From positions 1 to 36,432 of the IMG/VR virus record IMGVR_UViG_3300032235_000857: a DNA stretch of 36,432 nt. The stretch is one strand, 5' to 3'. The position numbers and the translations under genes were made by a program. The DNA comes from a virus. Below, one piece after another: positions 7,303 through 16,219 of this stretch; within the stretch, counting starts at the first letter, position 1, and every line of letters begins with the position of its first letter. The notes below the pieces were generated by a model that worked only from the letters and a program-made list of their open reading frames with translations, did no database searches and was not told the DNA's origin.

Positions 7303-7770
7303 ATGGCTATCGAAATTCAAACTATTGGACAAGTAAAAACTGTTGCCAAACCTTGGGGACAAGAAAAATGGATCCAACCTGGCGGGGATCAGTATCCGTT
7401 TGTATTAAAAGAACTTACGTTACTGGCAGGACAGCGTACTAGCCTACAAGTACACGAAAAGAAGTCAGAATCAATTTATATTCTAAAAGGCACAGGACAA
7501 TTACTGTACCGTCAAGACTTATTCAATGTTGAGCGTTACAACGCCGGGCAGTACAACATGTTTGAGATTGATAACATTATAAACAACTTAAACGTTATGG
7601 AACTAGAACCGGGTGTAGTCTTTCACACACCACCGGGCACTATACATAGAATGGTTGCCACTAGCGATCTAGTATACATCGAAGCCAGTACTACAGAGCT
7701 AGACGATGTTATTAGATTACAAGACGATAAGAATAGACAACACGGCAGAATAGATAGTGAGCACAAATAA
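7303..7770 (+). CDS. Mannose-6-phosphate isomerase-like cupin
   Basis: 155 residues forming a single cupin barrel: KPWGQEKW at the start, SLQVHEKKSESIYILKGTG (metal-binding His/Glu set), FHTPPGTIHRM (second motif). It resembles the C-terminal isomerase domain of ManC-type enzymes, which handle phosphorylated sugars. First gene of a five-gene overlapping set (7303-11862). A GATAAATA element lies 20 nt upstream of the start, with no clear -35 box. The overlap with the next gene is 14 nt. Confidence 0.82.
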   Translation: MAIEIQTIGQVKTVAKPWGQEKWIQPGGDQYPFVLKELTLLAGQRTSLQVHEKKSESIYILKGTGQLLYRQDLFNVERYNAGQYNMFEIDNIINNLNVMELEPGVVFHTPPGTIHRMVATSDLVYIEASTTELDDVIRLQDDKNRQHGRIDSEHK

Positions 7771-9295
7771 TTTAACAGTATTAATTTTAGCAGCAGGCTA
7801 CGGTCGACGTATGGGACCATTTAGCCGTATGGTTAACAAGTCATTGGTTCCTTACGGAGACAAGCCACTTATTAGTCATATCATTGACAAGTTTCCCAAG
7901 GCAACTACTAAGTTTGTCATTGCTTGTGGGCACATGGGTCAACAAGTTAAAGACTATGTTAGCACGGTACACGATGACAAACATGTAGTGTTTGTAGACA
8001 TTCCTGATTACAGCGAAGGCAACACCGGCCCGGCAACCACAATCCAACATTGTGCTCCGCATATCCTAAACGGATTTTTGTGGATTAGTTGTGATACACT
8101 ATTTGAATTTGATTATGCTGCAAATTTAAATCACAATTGGATTGGAGTTTATCCAGTAGACAGTCATTTGGCTCGAGACTATTGTTGGATTGACCGTAAC
8201 GGCGAAACTATAGACTTGATACACAATAAAGTTCCCAGCAATCGAGCAGTTGATGCATTTATCGGTTTAATGTACTGTAAGGACAATCAATACTTAGATC
8301 AATTAAAGGAACATAATGCTACAGAAACTCCACAGGGTTTTCCTGGTTTGGATTTAAAAGCACACACTGTTCGTCAATGGTTAGATTTTGGCACCTACGA
8401 AAAATGGCAAGCAATTAACAGTAAAACAAAAGAAAACAGTTTTATAAAACCTGATGAAATTTTCTATCACGACAACGGTAAAGTTATAAAGTATTTTTCT
8501 AAAGAAGAACACGTTAACAGTAGGATACGCAGAGCACAAGCCAATCCCGAGTGTATGCCTACTAACATGAAGGGTGTGGGTCATTTCCTAGTACATGATT
8601 GGACTAACGGAGACATTTTATATAATCAAATCACCCCCGAACTATTTCGCAAAATGTTGTCATGGTGTGACAAAAATATTTGGGTTGATCCCGAAATCGA
8701 CGAAAACACTTATCCATTATGTGAAAAGTTTTATCGAGACAAAACCCTAGAACGAGTGAATCAGTTCCGTATAAAGTATGCAGATTGGGGTGAGTGTTGT
8801 GTAGTTAACCGTAGAGAAGTAGACAGTATTGACAACTATCTATCCAGGATAGATTGGGATTGGTTATGTAAGAAAAGAGATTGGTGTTGGATTCATGGTG
8901 ACTTACACTTTGATAACATGGTCTATAATCCCAAGACTGATCAGTTTACTGCAATAGATTGGCGTACAGACTTTGCTGGTAGTTTGTATGGCGACATTTA
9001 CTACGATCTTGCCAAGATGTTAGGCGGTATTTGGCTTAACTATAGATCCATTAAAGATAACAAATACGAATACGTTGATCGCAATGACTATGCTACAATA
9101 GAAATTCCCAGTGTAGAAAATGCACAAGTCTACGAAGACATACTTCAAGGATTTGTGAATAAAAAAGGATTAGACTGGCGAAAGGTAAAATTGCTGGTAC
9201 CTTTAATTTATTTGAACATGAGTCCGTTGCACGAACCACCATTTGATAAATTTCTTGTGGCCCTAGCACAATTACACTTTAGCCAAGTATTATGA
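7757..9295 (+). CDS. Sugar nucleotidyltransferase fused to APH/choline-kinase-like domain
   Basis: 512 residues in two domains. Residues 7-220 are a nucleotidyltransferase: VLILAAGYGRRMGP, KSLVPYGDKPLI with the catalytic Lys, and the WISCDTLFEFD metal site. Residues 240-512 are a phosphotransferase of the aminoglycoside/choline kinase fold: CWIHGDLHFDNMVYNP (catalytic loop) and FTAIDWRTDFAG (metal Asp). A fused kinase-plus-nucleotidyltransferase suggests activation of a sugar or small alcohol to an NDP form. The GTG at 7757 overlaps the cupin gene; the substrate cannot be told from sequence. Confidence 0.88.
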   Translation: MSTNNLTVLILAAGYGRRMGPFSRMVNKSLVPYGDKPLISHIIDKFPKATTKFVIACGHMGQQVKDYVSTVHDDKHVVFVDIPDYSEGNTGPATTIQHCAPHILNGFLWISCDTLFEFDYAANLNHNWIGVYPVDSHLARDYCWIDRNGETIDLIHNKVPSNRAVDAFIGLMYCKDNQYLDQLKEHNATETPQGFPGLDLKAHTVRQWLDFGTYEKWQAINSKTKENSFIKPDEIFYHDNGKVIKYFSKEEHVNSRIRRAQANPECMPTNMKGVGHFLVHDWTNGDILYNQITPELFRKMLSWCDKNIWVDPEIDENTYPLCEKFYRDKTLERVNQFRIKYADWGECCVVNRREVDSIDNYLSRIDWDWLCKKRDWCWIHGDLHFDNMVYNPKTDQFTAIDWRTDFAGSLYGDIYYDLAKMLGGIWLNYRSIKDNKYEYVDRNDYATIEIPSVENAQVYEDILQGFVNKKGLDWRKVKLLVPLIYLNMSPLHEPPFDKFLVALAQLHFSQVL

Positions 9296-10428
9296 CAGTT
9301 ATAGAACGCAACACAGATGTAGTCAGTCAACAACAGGATCTGGAACATCTTTTTACTCTTAAGAATTTTCCTGTGTTTATGGGGTGTGTAGATCAACCCC
9401 GAAGCGAAGATTTAAACAATGATATGAGTTTTTACATCAGTCGTAGCACTGGGATGGTTCAATTAAATCCAGTGCTACCATTGGAAGTTATATATCAATC
9501 GGCACACAATCCTGGAACAGTGGGCGCATCGTGGGACGAGCATCATCGTAGTTTTGCTGAGTTCATCTACGAATACAAACCTAAGAAAGTATTTGAAATA
9601 GGTGGAGCACATGGTAAACTAAGCAAATACTATGATCAATTAATGCCTGACAACGACTGGACTATAATTGAGCCTAATCCTGTACCAGTGCCCGATCTAC
9701 GTGCTCGAATGATTAATGGGTTTTATACGAAAGATACAGAAATTCCCAATGACTTAAACATGTTGGTTCATAGTCATGTATTAGAACATTTTTTAGATCC
9801 ACATGAATTCTTTCTTGCGGCTAGTAAATTAAAATCGGGTACGTTTATGTGCTTTAGTGTGCCTGCATTACGTAGACATCTGGAACAACAATTTACCAAC
9901 ACCATTAATTTTGAGCACACCTATCTATGCACAGAAGAATTTATCGAATGGTGGTTGCAATGTTATGGATTTGATGTGATAGAAAGACAGTACTATCAAA
10001 CGGACCATAGTATTTTTTATAGTGCTGTGAAAACTTCCAGACTTGTTAATATTACTGAACCGCCCACAATCTACAATGAAAATCGGAATCTTGTTGATGC
10101 TTACTTAGATCATCACAAAAACTTAATTTCTAAGATTAATGATCAAATTAAAGATGCTGATGGTCCTGTATTTTTGTTTGGTGCTCACGTATTCAGTCAA
10201 TTTTTAATTGCTTTTGGACTAGATACTTCTAAGTTAGTTTGTATTTTGGATAATAGCGAAGCCAAACAAAACAAAAGATTATACGGCACAGACTTATATG
10301 TTCGTAGTCCTAAGATGCTAGTAGAATTTGATAACCCTATTGTTATACTAAGAACTGGTGTATTTGATCAAGAAATTAAAAACGATATTCTAACTAATAT
10401 AAATCCTAATACAAGGTTTTTACGATGA
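9292..10428 (+). CDS. SAM-dependent C-methyltransferase (sugar type)
   Basis: 378 residues. The central Rossmann domain has motif I as VFEIGGAHGKLS, the acidic IIEPNP, and VHSHVLEHFLDP. The C-terminal part (PVFLFGAHVFSQFLI ... LVCILDNSEAKQNKRLYG ... IVILRTGVFDQEI) is the C-terminal domain typical of NDP-sugar C-methyltransferases. The N-terminal zinc region of that family seems degraded: only one Cys (MGCVDQP) is left there. It overlaps both neighbours by 4 nt, so it belongs to the same sugar pathway. Confidence 0.82.
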   Translation: MTVIERNTDVVSQQQDLEHLFTLKNFPVFMGCVDQPRSEDLNNDMSFYISRSTGMVQLNPVLPLEVIYQSAHNPGTVGASWDEHHRSFAEFIYEYKPKKVFEIGGAHGKLSKYYDQLMPDNDWTIIEPNPVPVPDLRARMINGFYTKDTEIPNDLNMLVHSHVLEHFLDPHEFFLAASKLKSGTFMCFSVPALRRHLEQQFTNTINFEHTYLCTEEFIEWWLQCYGFDVIERQYYQTDHSIFYSAVKTSRLVNITEPPTIYNENRNLVDAYLDHHKNLISKINDQIKDADGPVFLFGAHVFSQFLIAFGLDTSKLVCILDNSEAKQNKRLYGTDLYVRSPKMLVEFDNPIVILRTGVFDQEIKNDILTNINPNTRFLR

Positions 10429-10895
10429 TTAAATATTTTATCAGTGACATAGACGGATGCCTCAATGATGGTCGGATCTATTGGGGTGCAGATGGTAAAA
10501 AGCCATTTAAAGCCTTTGGTAATTACGATCACGACGGCGTTAAATTATTAAGGGATCATGTTAAATTAGTTTTTATCAGTGCAGATCGCCATGGCTGGGA
10601 CATACTAGAATCCCGAATAGTTAACCATATGAAGTGCGATTTATTTTATGTACCTGAAAAGGAACGTTTCGAATTTGTAAAAAATTACGGATTCGATGAA
10701 GTGGCCTTCATGGGAGATGGCATATATGATGCTAAAATTATTAAATCTTCAAAGATTGGTATTGCTCCGGCACAGGCCAGAATAGAAGCCAGACTGGCGG
10801 CCGACTATGTAACACCCAGCAATGGGGGAGAAGGTGCATATTTGGACGCTTGTATCCATATTATGAAACAAACAGGTATACTTTATGAATTTTAA
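10425..10895 (+). CDS. KdsC-like HAD phosphatase
   Basis: 156 residues. The HAD motif I DxD is Asp8 and Asp10 in ISDIDGCLNDGRI; LVFISADRHGW gives motif II; FMGDGIYDAKI gives motif IV. The YVTPSNGGEGAY ending is typical of KdsC, the tetrameric phosphatase that removes phosphate from 3-deoxy-D-manno-octulosonate 8-phosphate. Substrate here may differ, given the GatZ-like aldolase after it. Overlaps both neighbours. Confidence 0.86.
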   Translation: MIKYFISDIDGCLNDGRIYWGADGKKPFKAFGNYDHDGVKLLRDHVKLVFISADRHGWDILESRIVNHMKCDLFYVPEKERFEFVKNYGFDEVAFMGDGIYDAKIIKSSKIGIAPAQARIEARLAADYVTPSNGGEGAYLDACIHIMKQTGILYEF

Positions 10896-11862
10896 ATTAG
10901 GCCTTGGGCCCATGAGTTTTCGAATAAATGACATATTGGCTCGGTATGCCAAGGAATACCAACGCCCATTAATGTTTATTGCCAGCAGAAATCAAGTTGA
11001 TGCAACCAGTGGATATGTAATGACCACTGCTGAGCTGGCCAATCAGATTAATCCTTTACGCAGTGATTATCTAATGCTGTGCAGAGATCACTGCGGGCCG
11101 TATTTTTTAGATGCAGAAAAAAGTCTTAGTGCCCGGCAAGCAGTGGAAGCTACAAAGAAAACAATTGCGGGTGATATTGAGAATGGATTTGATTTAATTC
11201 ATATTGACACCAGCAGATGCGAACAACCATACCAAATTGCAGACGAACTTTTTAGTTTTTGTTTACTTTTAAATCCAAAAATTCGATTTGAATTTGGCAC
11301 TGAGGAAAATGTCGGTGTCGCAGCTGGTATTAAAAAATATCAGGAAGATGTTAAGTTTGCTAGTCAGTTTCCTAACATGGAATTTGTAGTAGCTCAAACC
11401 GGCAGTCTGACCATGGAAGATCGTCAAGTCGGTAGCTTTGATGTAGCCATGGTTCGTAAGTTAGTGGGATATGCAGAAGCTGCTGGAGTTAAATTAAAAG
11501 AGCATAATGCAGACTATTTGTCAGCTGAGCAGATTTTATTACGAAAACAAGCAGGAGTTCATGCCTGTAATATTGCACCACAGTTGGGTGTCATTCAAAC
11601 AAAAACTGTGTTAGATCTTGCGGATCGTTATGGAGTAGATGCTAGTCACTTTAAACAAACAATACTAGACAGCGGTAAGTGGAAGAAATGGATCATTGAC
11701 GGCAATGACGATGTAAAAATTGCTGTCGCAGGACACTATTGTTTTAATTCTCCGGTTTATTCTAACTTAGAAGAAAAACTGACCAATTTCTGTAACGTCA
11801 ACTCTGCTGTTGAACAAAACATTAAAATTTGCTTGGATCAATATTATACCAATTTATACTAA
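10885..11862 (+). CDS. GatZ/KbaZ-like aldolase-family protein
   Basis: 325 residues. The features DYLMLCRDHCGPYF, FDLIHIDTSRC, IRFEFGTEENVG, VAQTGS, KEHNADYLSAEQ and HACNIAPQLGVIQTKTVL follow the pattern of the GatZ/KbaZ family, TIM-barrel partners or catalysts in tagatose-bisphosphate aldolase. Starts inside the KdsC-like gene (11 nt overlap). In this set it probably makes or breaks a C-C bond in a phosphorylated sugar acid or ketose; the exact reaction is unknown. The stop codon lies inside a palindrome (ATACTAA, 5 nt, TTAGTAT, 11856-11874). Confidence 0.72.
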   Translation: MNFKLGLGPMSFRINDILARYAKEYQRPLMFIASRNQVDATSGYVMTTAELANQINPLRSDYLMLCRDHCGPYFLDAEKSLSARQAVEATKKTIAGDIENGFDLIHIDTSRCEQPYQIADELFSFCLLLNPKIRFEFGTEENVGVAAGIKKYQEDVKFASQFPNMEFVVAQTGSLTMEDRQVGSFDVAMVRKLVGYAEAAGVKLKEHNADYLSAEQILLRKQAGVHACNIAPQLGVIQTKTVLDLADRYGVDASHFKQTILDSGKWKKWIIDGNDDVKIAVAGHYCFNSPVYSNLEEKLTNFCNVNSAVEQNIKICLDQYYTNLY

Positions 11863-11887
11863 ATAACTTAGTATTTAAAGGCGTAGT

Positions 11888-12325
11888 TTGATGAAGAAAT
11901 TATTAGTTTTATTAGCATTTTTACCTTTTGTAGCTTTTGCACAAAAAACACCCCAGGGGGTAACCTACGATGCACAAATTGTACGCATCAATGACGGCGA
12001 CACTGTAGTCATTGCTGCACCTTTTTTGCCTGCACCCTTAAAACCTGAACTAGCTGTTAGAGTTTTTGGTGTTGATACTCCCGAAAAAGGATTTCGCGCT
12101 CAATGCCCGCAAGAAGATCAACGTGGACAAATGGCCACAGCTTTCACTAAGCAAGCTATTGCATCCAGTCAAAAAAGACAGTTCACGTTGTATGGCTGGG
12201 ATAAATTTGGTGGTAGAGTGTTAGGAGATATCATATTAGATGGTAAAAGTCTTCGCGCAATGCTAATACAAAATGGATTTGCCAGGGAGTACTTTGGCGA
12301 AGCTAAAACAAGCTGGTGTAATTAA
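11888..12325 (+). CDS. Exported thermonuclease (staphylococcal nuclease family)
   Basis: 145 residues. Residues 1-19 are a signal peptide ending AFA-QK. The SNase fold shows INDGDTVVI, AVRVFGVDTPEKG, WDKFGGRVLGDI and MLIQNGFAREY. These match the nuclease motifs, including the Asp/Arg/Glu set expected for calcium-dependent cleavage of DNA and RNA. A signal peptide implies action in the periplasm or outside the cell, for instance on competing phage DNA or debris. A terminator follows at 12346. Confidence 0.88.
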   Translation: MMKKLLVLLAFLPFVAFAQKTPQGVTYDAQIVRINDGDTVVIAAPFLPAPLKPELAVRVFGVDTPEKGFRAQCPQEDQRGQMATAFTKQAIASSQKRQFTLYGWDKFGGRVLGDIILDGKSLRAMLIQNGFAREYFGEAKTSWCN

Positions 12326-12345
12326 TACAGTTTGATGAAAAATTT

Positions 12346-12370
12346 AAAGGGCCTTTATGGTCCTTTTTTT
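12346..12370 (+). terminator. Rho-independent terminator
   Basis: AAAGGGCC (12346-12353) pairs with GGTCCTTT (12359-12366), one G-T pair, loop TTTAT, followed by a T run to 12370. Confidence 0.82.
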
Positions 12371-12406
12371 ATTAAAAATAAATATAATATCTGACAGTTA
12401 TTACCT

Positions 12407-14497
12407 ATGAGATACCAAGAAATTAAAAAAATAGAAGAAGATCAGGACTTATTCGAAATAAAAATGAGTCCTAAAAACTTACGGGCTGAAGCTGCTAAGA
12501 CAGGTGCCATGGCGGGCATGGAATTTGAAATGATTGTACCAAGCATCAGTACCGACGATGATGCAGAATACGAACCTGACTATGACCAAGACCAACGCTG
12601 CCGCAGCATTGATCAAGCTGTGGATTTCTTCCATGACGGCGACTACAACGGCCGCAGAGACGTAGAACGCCTGCGTGAACGCATGAGAAGTGACTTCGAA
12701 GAATGGGTCATGGAACAAATTGACCATGATTGGGCCAACGACAAAGACGATGTAATTCGTGAATGGGTCAGGAACAATGTGGATCCTGAAGAGTGGTTGC
12801 CTCTGGTAGATGACAACACTGACGAAGAAGAAGCATTTGAACAGTTCGTGGGAGACATTGTAGACGACTCGAACAATAGCTACCATGAACAGGCCTTGGA
12901 TGAATTTAGAGAAGAAAAATATCAAGACTATGACGAGAACGACTGGTTAGGCGATCAAGATCTTGACACTATGAGTGGGATTGAAGGTGCCTATGAAATT
13001 TCATGGCCTTTTTGGACTGAAAACAACAGTGGAGCAGGCGACATTGACATGATTGCCGACGAATTCTCGGCAGCCATTGGCCGCCCTGTTAACGCCAGCA
13101 GCCGCTATCACGGTGCCACTAGAGAAAAAGGCAAGTATGTGGTAGAACCTGACGGTAGTTTGAGTCCTGACGATCCAGATGACATGGGATTGGAATTTGT
13201 GAGCCCGCCACTGCCCTTGGACGAATTGTTGAGTGACCTCAACAAAGTTAAGGCTTGGGCCGATCAGCAGGGTTGCTACACAGGTAAAGCCAATAAAACT
13301 GGTCTACACATCAACGTATCTGTGCCCGGCTATGATTTGTCAAAACTGGACTATGTAAAATTGGCACTGTTGCTGGGCGACGAATATGTGCTACAACAGT
13401 TTGGGCGCAGTGCAGAATCCTATGCCAAATCTAGCATGGGCAAGGTGCGAGAAATTGTGCGGCAAAATCCTGACCAGGCACAGGCATTGTTGGATAAAAT
13501 GCGTGGGCACATGGATCAATTTGCCAGCAGGGCTATACAGTCAGGCAGCACAGAAAAATTTGTTTCTATCAACACCTTAGACAAAAATGGTTATATTGAG
13601 TTTCGTAGTCCTGGTGGCGACTGGCTCAATGCCAACTTTGACAAAATTGAAAACACACTGATGCGATTCACTGTGGCCATGGCTGCTGCCATTGATCCTG
13701 ATGCATATAGAGAAGAATATCAAAAGAAGCTGTACAAACTGCTGACTCGAGATCAAGACAAAAATAACATGGACACCATTAAGCATTTTGCTGACTATGT
13801 GGCTGGCAAAATTCCCCGAGCAGCACTGCGAAGTTTTGTCAAGCAGGCACAGTTAAAACGCCAGATAGCTAAAGATCCCACAGGCGGTCAACAGTACTGG
13901 TGGCGTGTGTACAAAGACGGCAAAGGTACTCGCAACGGTGCCATGATAGAAGTGGTGGCACGTACCAAAGCCGAAGCCATTGACAAAGCCGGGGCTGAAT
14001 GGGGTTTGTTCTCAAGAGAATACCGCAGTGTCATGGATGCTGAACCAGTTCGACCCTATGATCAATCTCCAGTAAAAGCTCGAGTGGGCGAACCGCAGTC
14101 GGTGGGACCACAGCGTGATTATGAAATTTTCAATGTGCCCAACAGCACAGTGGTACACAATTTTAGAGCCAGCGACGACGAAGCTGCATTGGCATATTTT
14201 GATCAATACATGGCACCTAGCGATCAACTTTTCTATGATGTTCGAAGGTCACCTAGCACGGCTCAGGCCGCGGCCCAGCCCAGCACAGGCACACAGCCCA
14301 ACAGTCAGCCAGCAACCTCCAGCACAGGCGAGTTCACAGGCAACTGGTTGATCCAGGATCCCCAAGGCCGCACAATCCACAGATTTGGCGGTGTGGGCAA
14401 TGTACAAAGCGATGCCAATCGTGCTGCTATCACATGGTTGCGAGCACACCCTGGATCAATGCAGGCTGGTGTCACTGTAGTCCCGGAGATGAGATAA
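12407..14497 (+). CDS. Amidoligase-like protein with C-terminal repeats
   Basis: 696 residues. GMEFEMIVPS (37-46), the segment GLEFVSPPLPL, TGLHINVSV (His301, Asn303) and YIEFRSPGGDW (Glu398, Arg400) match the order of metal and ATP ligands in the Amidoligase_2 family (glutamine synthetase/GCS-like COOH-NH2 ligases). A long acidic insert separates the first and second motifs. After about 480 there are three short repeats, starting near YWWRVYKDGKG, DYEIFNVPNS and NWLIQDPQGR, each ending in an Ala-rich helix; a Gln/Pro/Thr linker joins the last two. Such ligases are predicted to link amino groups to peptides or proteins. Upstream lies an ATAAATA element, 22 nt before the ATG. Confidence 0.78.
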   Translation: MRYQEIKKIEEDQDLFEIKMSPKNLRAEAAKTGAMAGMEFEMIVPSISTDDDAEYEPDYDQDQRCRSIDQAVDFFHDGDYNGRRDVERLRERMRSDFEEWVMEQIDHDWANDKDDVIREWVRNNVDPEEWLPLVDDNTDEEEAFEQFVGDIVDDSNNSYHEQALDEFREEKYQDYDENDWLGDQDLDTMSGIEGAYEISWPFWTENNSGAGDIDMIADEFSAAIGRPVNASSRYHGATREKGKYVVEPDGSLSPDDPDDMGLEFVSPPLPLDELLSDLNKVKAWADQQGCYTGKANKTGLHINVSVPGYDLSKLDYVKLALLLGDEYVLQQFGRSAESYAKSSMGKVREIVRQNPDQAQALLDKMRGHMDQFASRAIQSGSTEKFVSINTLDKNGYIEFRSPGGDWLNANFDKIENTLMRFTVAMAAAIDPDAYREEYQKKLYKLLTRDQDKNNMDTIKHFADYVAGKIPRAALRSFVKQAQLKRQIAKDPTGGQQYWWRVYKDGKGTRNGAMIEVVARTKAEAIDKAGAEWGLFSREYRSVMDAEPVRPYDQSPVKARVGEPQSVGPQRDYEIFNVPNSTVVHNFRASDDEAALAYFDQYMAPSDQLFYDVRRSPSTAQAAAQPSTGTQPNSQPATSSTGEFTGNWLIQDPQGRTIHRFGGVGNVQSDANRAAITWLRAHPGSMQAGVTVVPEMR

Positions 14498-14513
14498 GTT
14501 TAAAGGATGTATT

Positions 14514-15464
14514 ATGAAAGCTAAAGAAATTATTCCAGAAGCCCTAAGAAGACCAGACAGAGAAAATATTCCTTATGGTTTTGGGTCAGGAGCTCCAGTT
14601 GGCGGCGGCATTCCCGCAGGAAGAATAGAACCTACACTTGGGCAAATTGGATCGCAGGCTGCACAATCTGCGGCACGAATTAAATCAGTTAGCCCCAATC
14701 AGCCTTTAAATGCCCCAGGCCAAAATGTATGGCGTGATCGCGCTGGAAATCCGATGAGATCTCCGGGGGATAAAGCACAAAACATAGACGACTTTGTGAT
14801 GCAAAGAGCTGGTTCACGAACACCTTCAGGTGGGCCAATACCTATTCCTCCAGTGCCGGGTGAAAGATTAGCTGCTGCTGCCGGCGCTGCTGTGCCCGTT
14901 GCTGCGGGTGTAGGAATGTATGCTGCTGGAAGCGACAAAGGTGCCAAACCCACTAGTGGTCAATCAACTCCTCCAGCTAATCAACCCCCAGCTAGTTCTA
15001 CACCTGCAGCATCAGCACCTAGACCGGTTACTACACCAGCAGCCAGACCTGCTACTACAGCACCAGCAGCCAGAGGGCCACAACAAGGTGTGGTTGGATC
15101 AGAACTGGGCCGCCTCAGTGGCGGTGAATTTGCATCTAGAGCTGACAGATTGAATCAGGCTAAAGTTGATGCCATTTTGGGCACAGGATATAAGGCTGGC
15201 AGTGCTGCTGCCAACACAGCATTGAGAGATTATTACAAAGCCAACCCACCCATGTCGGACGCCCAGAGACAAGAGTTAACACAGCAAATTTTCAATCAGA
15301 ATTTGGAACGTATTCGACAGCAAGCCGCTGATGCTCAGAAGGATTTGATAAGGGACAACCCCGGGCTGAGAACAGAGCCAGATGGCAGTGACAATTCCAC
15401 TGTGACTGTGCCTGAAGATAAAAATCAATTGATGAGATTGATGAAACTGTCGGGCCAACGTTGA
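14514..15464 (+). CDS. Pro/Ala-rich protein with hydrophobic segment
   Basis: 316 residues, low complexity. Residues about 118-143 are hydrophobic Ala/Val/Gly (possible membrane span or core helix), followed by a Pro/Thr/Ala/Ser-rich stretch to about 195, then a helical C-terminal half. It begins MKAKEIIPEAL, a short amphipathic start shared in style with both neighbours (MRYQEIKKIEE, MILADFLIEAE). Preceded by AAAGGATG. Probably a structural or virion-associated partner of the amidoligase-like protein; no family recognised. Confidence 0.7.
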   Translation: MKAKEIIPEALRRPDRENIPYGFGSGAPVGGGIPAGRIEPTLGQIGSQAAQSAARIKSVSPNQPLNAPGQNVWRDRAGNPMRSPGDKAQNIDDFVMQRAGSRTPSGGPIPIPPVPGERLAAAAGAAVPVAAGVGMYAAGSDKGAKPTSGQSTPPANQPPASSTPAASAPRPVTTPAARPATTAPAARGPQQGVVGSELGRLSGGEFASRADRLNQAKVDAILGTGYKAGSAAANTALRDYYKANPPMSDAQRQELTQQIFNQNLERIRQQAADAQKDLIRDNPGLRTEPDGSDNSTVTVPEDKNQLMRLMKLSGQR

Positions 15465-15467
15465 AAA

Positions 15468-16133
15468 ATGATACTAGCAGATTTTTTAATAGAAGCAGAA
15501 GCAGGCACTAAAAATTCTGCTGCAATTTTCAGGAAGTTAAAAGCGGCTGGCTATAAAAAGTTAGGGTCAGGTGCAGATTCTGTGGTATGGGCCAAAGATG
15601 AATCCAGTGTTATTAAAATTTTAATGCCCGAAGACAGCAACAGTTTAGCAGAAAAAACTTTTTTAAAATTTTATGATTTTGTGCAAGCAAACAAAGACAT
15701 TGCCAATTTACCTAAATTTTTAGAATCTAGTCAGACTATGAATATAAACGGTAAAGATTATACCTTTGTGGTCATGGAAAGATTACAGCACATACCGCGT
15801 GGCAGCATCCAGGAAGCTATGGTCTGGGTTCTCAGTGATTATGCTGCTAAAAAAATGCAATGGAAAGATGTATTCAAAGAATTATCTCAACCCGACACAT
15901 GGAAATATTGGGAGCCTCCTCCTGCCAAAGAAATCATAATTGATATTATAAAGAATATGAGTAAGCAAGATTATCTGCAATATGCTGTTTTATATTCTGT
16001 AATGACCCTGCTATATCATACCGGAAGAATAAACAAACTAGGTTGGGACTTGCATACAGAAAATGTAATGCAACGACAAGATGGGACTTTAGTCATAATA
16101 GACCCATGGTTTGCTTTAAATGACGGCATTTAA
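15468..16133 (+). CDS. Protein kinase-fold protein
   Basis: 221 residues. KLGSGADSVVWAKD is a glycine-rich loop, with Lys50 in VIKIL as the ATP-anchoring lysine. VMERLQHI is the hinge. LGWDLHTENVMQ is the catalytic loop, with DLHxxN in place of HRDxxxxN, and VIIDPWF replaces DFG. All the key catalytic residues seem to be kept, in a compact domain. It starts 3 nt after the Pro/Ala-rich gene, suggesting these three genes work together. The target is unknown. Confidence 0.78.
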   Translation: MILADFLIEAEAGTKNSAAIFRKLKAAGYKKLGSGADSVVWAKDESSVIKILMPEDSNSLAEKTFLKFYDFVQANKDIANLPKFLESSQTMNINGKDYTFVVMERLQHIPRGSIQEAMVWVLSDYAAKKMQWKDVFKELSQPDTWKYWEPPPAKEIIIDIIKNMSKQDYLQYAVLYSVMTLLYHTGRINKLGWDLHTENVMQRQDGTLVIIDPWFALNDGI

Positions 16134-16157
16134 CACTTTAGTGCTACAAAAATTTGA

Positions 16158-16186
16158 TTGACTGATAATCGAAATAAACGTATAAT
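16158..16186 (+). promoter_or_regulatory. sigma70-type promoter of ParB-like gene
   Basis: TTGACT (16158-16163), 17 bp, TATAAT (16181-16186). Confidence 0.75.
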
Positions 16187-16219
16187 AACGACTTGTTTAT
16201 TTAATCATTGAGGTTTATT

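Noticed and set aside
12479-12925. Minus-strand reading frame of 148 codons opposite the amidoligase-like gene
   Set aside because: Low-complexity Phe/Val-rich product, opposite strand of an acidic coding stretch; shadow.
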